Both the position numbers and the translations under genes were made by a program. From Marthasterias glacialis (taxonomy: Eukaryota; Echinodermata; Asteroidea; Forcipulatida; Asteriidae), in assembly GCA_911728455.2 (NCBI GenBank), contig OU452229.1, positions 13,240,076-13,304,075 on the forward strand: DNA of 64,000 bases. Direction: 5' to 3'. Position 1 is the stretch's first letter, and each line of letters starts with the position of its first letter. Below the pieces are notes generated by a model. It was not told where the DNA came from, searched no databases, and was given only the letters and a program-made list of their open reading frames with translations. Positions 60,252-64,000 of the stretch are shown piece by piece.

Positions 60252-62086
60252 CACAAGACAGGCGTTTGAAGCGCATTCGGAGCAGCCCCGCTCCCTGATG
60301 GTTTCAAGACGGAAGATGGCCCTGGCTGGCCGGGAAAACCAGATTTTCGGATGCAGGACTATGGCAGCTACCTGCAGGTACAATAACTTTCTCTCTAGCC
60401 CCATTATTTCTGGATTTATTGGCCGTGGCGCTGCCGACTTCTTTTTTCGGCGTTTTTTTGCTGGCTTCGGTCCAGCACACATGTAGTTGCCTTGGCTATT
60501 GTTGACGTACACACAGCATGGCCGTATGCACTGGACATCTTCGGGGTGTCCTCACTCCGCGGTCCATGGAATCCTCCCTGTTTATCCTGCAGCCCCAAGA
60601 CCGGCATTTTCGGAAAGCCCATGAGCAGGGCTTTCCAACAGTGTCAAACTTGTCAGTTTCCCGCCAATACTTTGGGAGATAGAGCCGTTGCTCAGTCTTG
60701 TTTTCACTCTGTTACAGCTTCGTGTACAAAATTGCCTTAAGACAGGTGTTTGAAGCGCATTCGGGGCAGCCCCGCTCCCTGGTGGTTTCAAGATGGAAGA
60801 TGGCCCTGGCTGGCCGGGAAAACCAGATTTTCGGATGCAGGACTATGGCAGCTACCTGCAGGTACAATAAATTTCTCTCGAGCCCCATTATTTCTGGATT
60901 TATTGGCCGTGGCGCTGCCGACTTCTTTTTTCGGCGTTTTTTTGCTGGCTTCGGTCCAGCACACATGTAGTTGCCTTGGCTATTGTTGACGTACACACAG
61001 CATGGCCGTATGCACTGGACATCTTCGGGGTGTCCTCACTCCGCGGTCCCTGGCATCCTCCCTGTTTATCCAGCAGCCCCAAGACCGGCATTTTCGGAAA
61101 GCACATGAGCAGGGCTCTCCAACAGTGTCAGACTTGTCAGTTTCCCGCCAATACTTTGGGAGATAGAGCCGTTGCTAAGTCTTGTTTTCACTCTGTTACA
61201 GCTTCGTGTACAAAAGTGCCTCTAGACAGGCGTTTGAAGCGCATTCGGAGCAGCCCCGCTCCCTGGTGGTTTCAAAATGGAAGATGGCCCTGGCTGTCCG
61301 GGAAAACCAGATTTTCGGATGCAGGACTATGGCAGCTACCTGCAGGTACAATAAATTTCTCTCGAGCCCCATTATTTCTGGATTTATTGTCCGTGGCGCT
61401 GCCGACTTCTTTTTTCGGCGTTTTTTTGCTGGCTTCGGTCCAGCACACATGTAGTTGCCTTGGCTATTGTTGACGTACACACAGCATGGTCGTATGCACT
61501 GGACATCTTCGGGGTGTCCTCACTCCGCGGTCCCTGGCATCCTCCCTGTTTATCCTGCAGCCCCAAGACCGGCATTTTCGGAAAGCCCATGAGCAGGGCT
61601 TTCCAACAGTGTCAGACTTGTCAGTTTCCCGCAAATACTTTGGGAGATAGAGCCGTTGCTAAGTCTTGTTTTCACTCTGTTACAGCTTCGTGTACAAAAG
61701 TGCCTCTAGACAGGCGTTTGAAGCGCATTCGGAGCAGCCCCGCTCCCTGGTGGTTTCAAGACGGAAGATGGCCCTGGCTGGCCGGGAAAACCAGATTTTC
61801 GGATGCAGGACTATGGCAGCTACCTGCAGGTACAAGAAATTTCTCTCTAGCCCCGTTATTTCTGGATTTATTGGCCGTAGCGCTGCCGACTTTTTTTTTT
61901 CACGCGTTTTTTTGCTGGCTTCGGTCCAGCACACATGTAGTTGCCTTGGCTATTGTTGACGTACACACAGCATGGCCGTATGCACTGGACATCTTCGGTT
62001 TGTCCTCACTCCGCGGTCCACGGAATCCTCCCTGTTTATCCTGCAGCCCCAAGACCGGCATTTTCGGAAAGCCCATGAGCAGGGCT
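60252..62086 (+). repeat. 2,422-bp-offset duplication, copy 2
   Basis: Near-identical to 57831-59664, including the lengthened T run (about 61890) and the second 327-codon frame (61460-62443). One visible difference is CACCGGACATC near 58591, which reads CACTGGACATC at 61013. The match ends at about 62086, where CCAAAAGTGTCACAC replaces CCAACAGTGTCAGAC. Confidence 0.88.
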
Positions 62087-62603
62087 TTCCAAAAGTGTCA
62101 CACTTGTCAGTTTCCCGCCAATACTTTGAGAGATAGAGCCGTTGCTAAGTCTTGTTTTCACTCTGTTACAGCTTCGTGTACAAAAGTGCCATTAGACAGG
62201 CGTTTGAAGCGCAATCGGAGAAGACCCGCTCCCTGGTGGTTTCAAGACGGAAGATGGCCCTGGCTGGCCGGGAAAACCAGATTTTCGGATGCAGGACTAT
62301 GGCAGCTACCTGCAGGTACAATAAATTTCTCTCTAGCCCCATTATTTCTGGATTTATTGGCCTTGGCGCTGCCGACTTCTTTTTTCGGCGTTTTTTTGCT
62401 GGCTTCGGTCCAGCACACATGTAGTTGCCTTGGCTATTGTTGACGTACACACAGCATGGCCGTATGCACTGGACATCTTCGGGGTGTCCTCACTCCGCGG
62501 TCCATGGAATCCTCCCTGTTTATCCTGAAGCCCCAAGACCGGCATTTTCGGAAAGCCCATGAGCAGGGCTTTCCAACAGTGTCACACTTGTCATTTTCCC
62601 GCC

Positions 62604-62831
62604 AATACTTTGGGAGATAGAGCCGTTGCTAAGATTTGTTTTCACTCTGTTACAGCTTCGTGTACAAAAGTGCAATTAGACAGGCGTTTGAAGCGCATTC
62701 GGAGCAGACCCGCTCCCAATACTTTGGGAGATAGAGCCGTTGCTAAGTCTTGTTTTCACTCTGTTACAGCTTCGTGTACAAAAGTGCCATTAGACAGGCG
62801 TTTGATGCGCATTCGGAGCAGCCCCGCTCCC
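62604..62831 (+). repeat. 114-bp tandem duplication inside a monomer, first occurrence
   Basis: The stretch from AATACTTTGGGAG (62604) to CAGACCCGCTCCC (62717) is repeated at once from 62718. The novel joint CCGCTCCCAATACTTTGG occurs nowhere else except near 63793. The first copy has AAGATTTG for AAGTCTTG and a G-to-A change in GTGCAATTAG. The duplicate lies over the acceptor-like tract and the start of the 144-nt cassette. Confidence 0.93.
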
Positions 62832-63685
62832 TGGTGGTTTCAAGACGGAAGATGGCCCTGGCTGGCCGGGAAAACCAGATTTTCGGATGCAGGACTATGG
62901 CAGCTACCTGCAGGTACAATAAATTTCTCTCTAGCCCCGTTATTTCTGGATTTATTGGCCGTGGCGCTGCCGACTTCTTTTTTACGCGTTTTTTTGCTGG
63001 CTTCGGTCCAGCACACATGTAGTTGCCTTGGCTATTGTTGACGTACACACAGCATGGCCGTATGCACTGGACATCTTCGGGGTGTCCTCACTCCGCGGTC
63101 CACGGAATCCTCCCTGTTTATCCTGCAGCCCCAAGACCGGCATTTTCGGAAAGCCCATGAGCAGGGCTTTCCAACAGTGTCACACTTGTCAGTTTCCCGC
63201 CAATACTTTGAGAGATAGAGCCGTTGCTCAGTCTTGTTTTCACACTGTTACAGCTTCGTGTACAAAATTGCCTTAAAACAGGCGTTTGAAGCGCATTCGG
63301 AGCAGACCCGCTCCCTGGTGGTTTCAAGACGGAAGATGGCCCTGGCTGGCCGGGAAAACCAGATTTTTGGATGCAGGACTATGGCAGCTACCTGCAGGTA
63401 CAATAAATTTCTCTCTAGCCCCATTATTTCTGGATTTATTGGCTTTGGCGCTGCCGACTTCTTTTTTACGCGTTTTTTTTCTGGCTTCGGTCCAGCACAC
63501 ATGTAGTTGCCTTGGCTATTGTTGACGTACACACAGCATGGCCGTATGCACTGGACATCTTCGGGGTGTCCTCACTCAGCGGTCCCTGGCATCCTCCCTG
63601 TTTATCCTGCAGCCCCAAGACCGGCATTTTCGGAAAGCCCATGAGCAGGGCTTTCCAACAGTGTCAGACTTGTCAGTTTCCCGCC

Positions 63686-63913
63686 AATACTTTGGGAGAT
63701 AGAGCCGTTGCTAAGTCTTGTTTTCACTCTGTTACAGCTTCGTGTACAAAAGTGCCATTAGACAGGCGTTTGAAGCGCATTCGGAGCAGACCCGCTCCCA
63801 ATACTTTGGGAGATAGAGCCGTTGCTAAGTCTTGTTTTCACTCTGTTACAGCTTCGTGTACAAAAGTGCCATTAGACAGGCGTTTGATGCGCATTCGGAG
63901 CAGCCCCGCTCCC
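63686..63913 (+). repeat. 114-bp tandem duplication inside a monomer, second occurrence
   Basis: The same joint (CCGCTCCC to AATACTTTGG) with the same 114-bp length lies 1,082 bp downstream of the first (two monomers plus 114). The following unit also shares GTTTGATGCGC. The rearranged unit has therefore been copied as part of a two-monomer block and may recur further right, outside the window. Confidence 0.93.
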
Positions 63914-64000
63914 TGGTGGTTTCAAGACGGAAGATGGCCCTGGCTGGCCGGGAAAACCAGATTTTCGGATGCAGGACTATGGCAGCTACCTGCAGGTACA

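Larger units (their letters stand above)
4355..64000 (+). repeat. Satellite array, 484-bp tandem monomer
   Basis: One sequence recurs head to tail with a period of 484 bp. Taking the T of TTGTTTTCA as anchor, copies fall at 4481, 4970, 5454, 5938, 6422, 6906, 7388 and so on to 63832, giving about 119 anchors in this orientation and five inverted. Spacing is 482-491 except at truncated copies. All monomers share the TACCTGCAGGTA palindrome, the GGAAAGCCC/GGGCTTTCC hairpin region, two T runs (6-7 T) separated by CGGCG, a CCGCGG site in most copies, and TTGACGTACACACAGCATGG. There are no terminal repeats, transposase or reverse transcriptase in the monomer. It is not a known satellite that I recognise. 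The array continues past the window's right edge. Confidence 0.98.
62087..64000 (+). repeat. Array block 7: units with a 114-bp internal duplication
   Basis: Monomers with anchors 62152, 62636, 62750, 63234, 63718 and 63832. TACGCG-type T runs (TTTTTTACGCG) recur at 62992 and 63467. The window ends inside a monomer, just after the TACCTGCAGGTA palindrome, so the array's right boundary is not seen. Confidence 0.9.

Noticed and set aside
4404..63525. Hundreds of open frames of 60-330 codons on both strands across the array
   Set aside because: They are the same few translations of one 484-bp repeat. The period is 1 modulo 3, so long frames drift through all three phases of the monomer. They are broken and rejoined by single substitutions between copies, use non-ATG starts in many cases, and show no recognised domain.
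4984..63532. Basic minus-strand 94-residue product with a PAKKRRKKKSAAP stretch, resembling a nuclear protein
   Set aside because: The Lys/Arg cluster is the reverse translation of the two T runs (CTTTTTTCGGCGTTTTTTT). It changes with slippage of those runs and has no conserved start context.
4355..64000. CENP-B box in the monomer
   Set aside because: The best candidates (ATTCGGAGCAGCCCCG and CTTCGGTCCAGCACAC) keep TTCGNNNNA but lack the CGGG end, so the essential core is incomplete.
4355..64000. Pol III gene array (T6-T7 runs as terminators, GCTTCGGTCCA as a B box)
   Set aside because: The B-box match has three mismatches at fixed positions, there is no convincing A box, and the T runs lie upstream of the B-box-like sequence rather than after a transcribed body.
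4355..64000. CRISPR array, rDNA or histone-gene cluster as explanation for the periodicity
   Set aside because: The whole 484-bp unit repeats with no variable spacers, no rRNA-like conserved segments are visible, and no histone peptide appears in any frame.
4355..64000. LTR or DNA transposons inserted in the array
   Set aside because: Apart from short indels, one truncation and the inverted segment, monomer sequence is continuous from 4355 to 64000. No foreign insertion is visible.

Overview
This window is eukaryotic, almost certainly animal, non-genic DNA. It holds about 4.35 kb of AT-rich flank and then the left edge of a very large tandem satellite array that fills the rest of the window (about 4355 to 64000) and runs off its right end. 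I find no gene I can support with confidence, no rRNA or tRNA gene, no CRISPR array and no bacterial-style operon. The species cannot be fixed from the sequence. The flank has microsatellites, a long T run and a sequence resembling a retroelement tail (GCGCTATATAAAT followed by an ATT-rich stretch), which would suit an aquatic invertebrate or a fish, but that is a guess.

Flank (1-4354). There is one weak candidate coding exon on the minus strand (608-755), a GATAT-type pentanucleotide repeat (1157-1217), a T24 run (2063-2086) and a possible 3' retroelement end (2780-2860). There is also a large, diverged inverted repeat with arms at 3201-3560 and 3963-4335. The satellite starts only about 20 bp beyond the outer end of its right arm.

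Array (4355-64000). The monomer is 484 bp (range about 482-491 apart from broken copies) and roughly half G+C. I can follow one anchor site through about 119 copies in the main orientation and about five in the opposite orientation. Each monomer carries a 12-bp palindrome containing an 8-base SbfI site, a hairpin with a 9-bp stem and 7-nt loop (perfect in many copies, damaged in others), about 23 CpG dinucleotides, and a 144-nt segment bounded by sequences resembling splice acceptor and donor sites. The many long open frames on both strands are a by-product of one repeat with few stops. Because 484 is 1 modulo 3, each open frame moves to a new phase in every monomer.

History of the array. The left half (4.4-29 kb) is a mixture of diverged monomer types. 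The right half (31.6-64 kb) is more uniform and carries nested segmental duplications: a 12-monomer unit (5,807 bp) present twice, and a 4-monomer unit (1,936 bp) copied again from the second 12-mer. A shared G-to-T change orders these two events. Other blocks are a 6-monomer duplication (2,901 bp) at 7.2-13.0 kb, a 2-monomer one (969 bp) at 23.5-25.4 kb, and one with a 2,422-bp offset at 57.8-62.1 kb. At 29465-31434 the array flips strand. That segment is in part an inverted copy of sequence just to its left (27.75-28.78 kb, common axis near 29,121) and has since been rearranged. The block is best read as satellite heterochromatin, possibly pericentromeric, evolving by unequal exchange, conversion and occasional inverted duplication.
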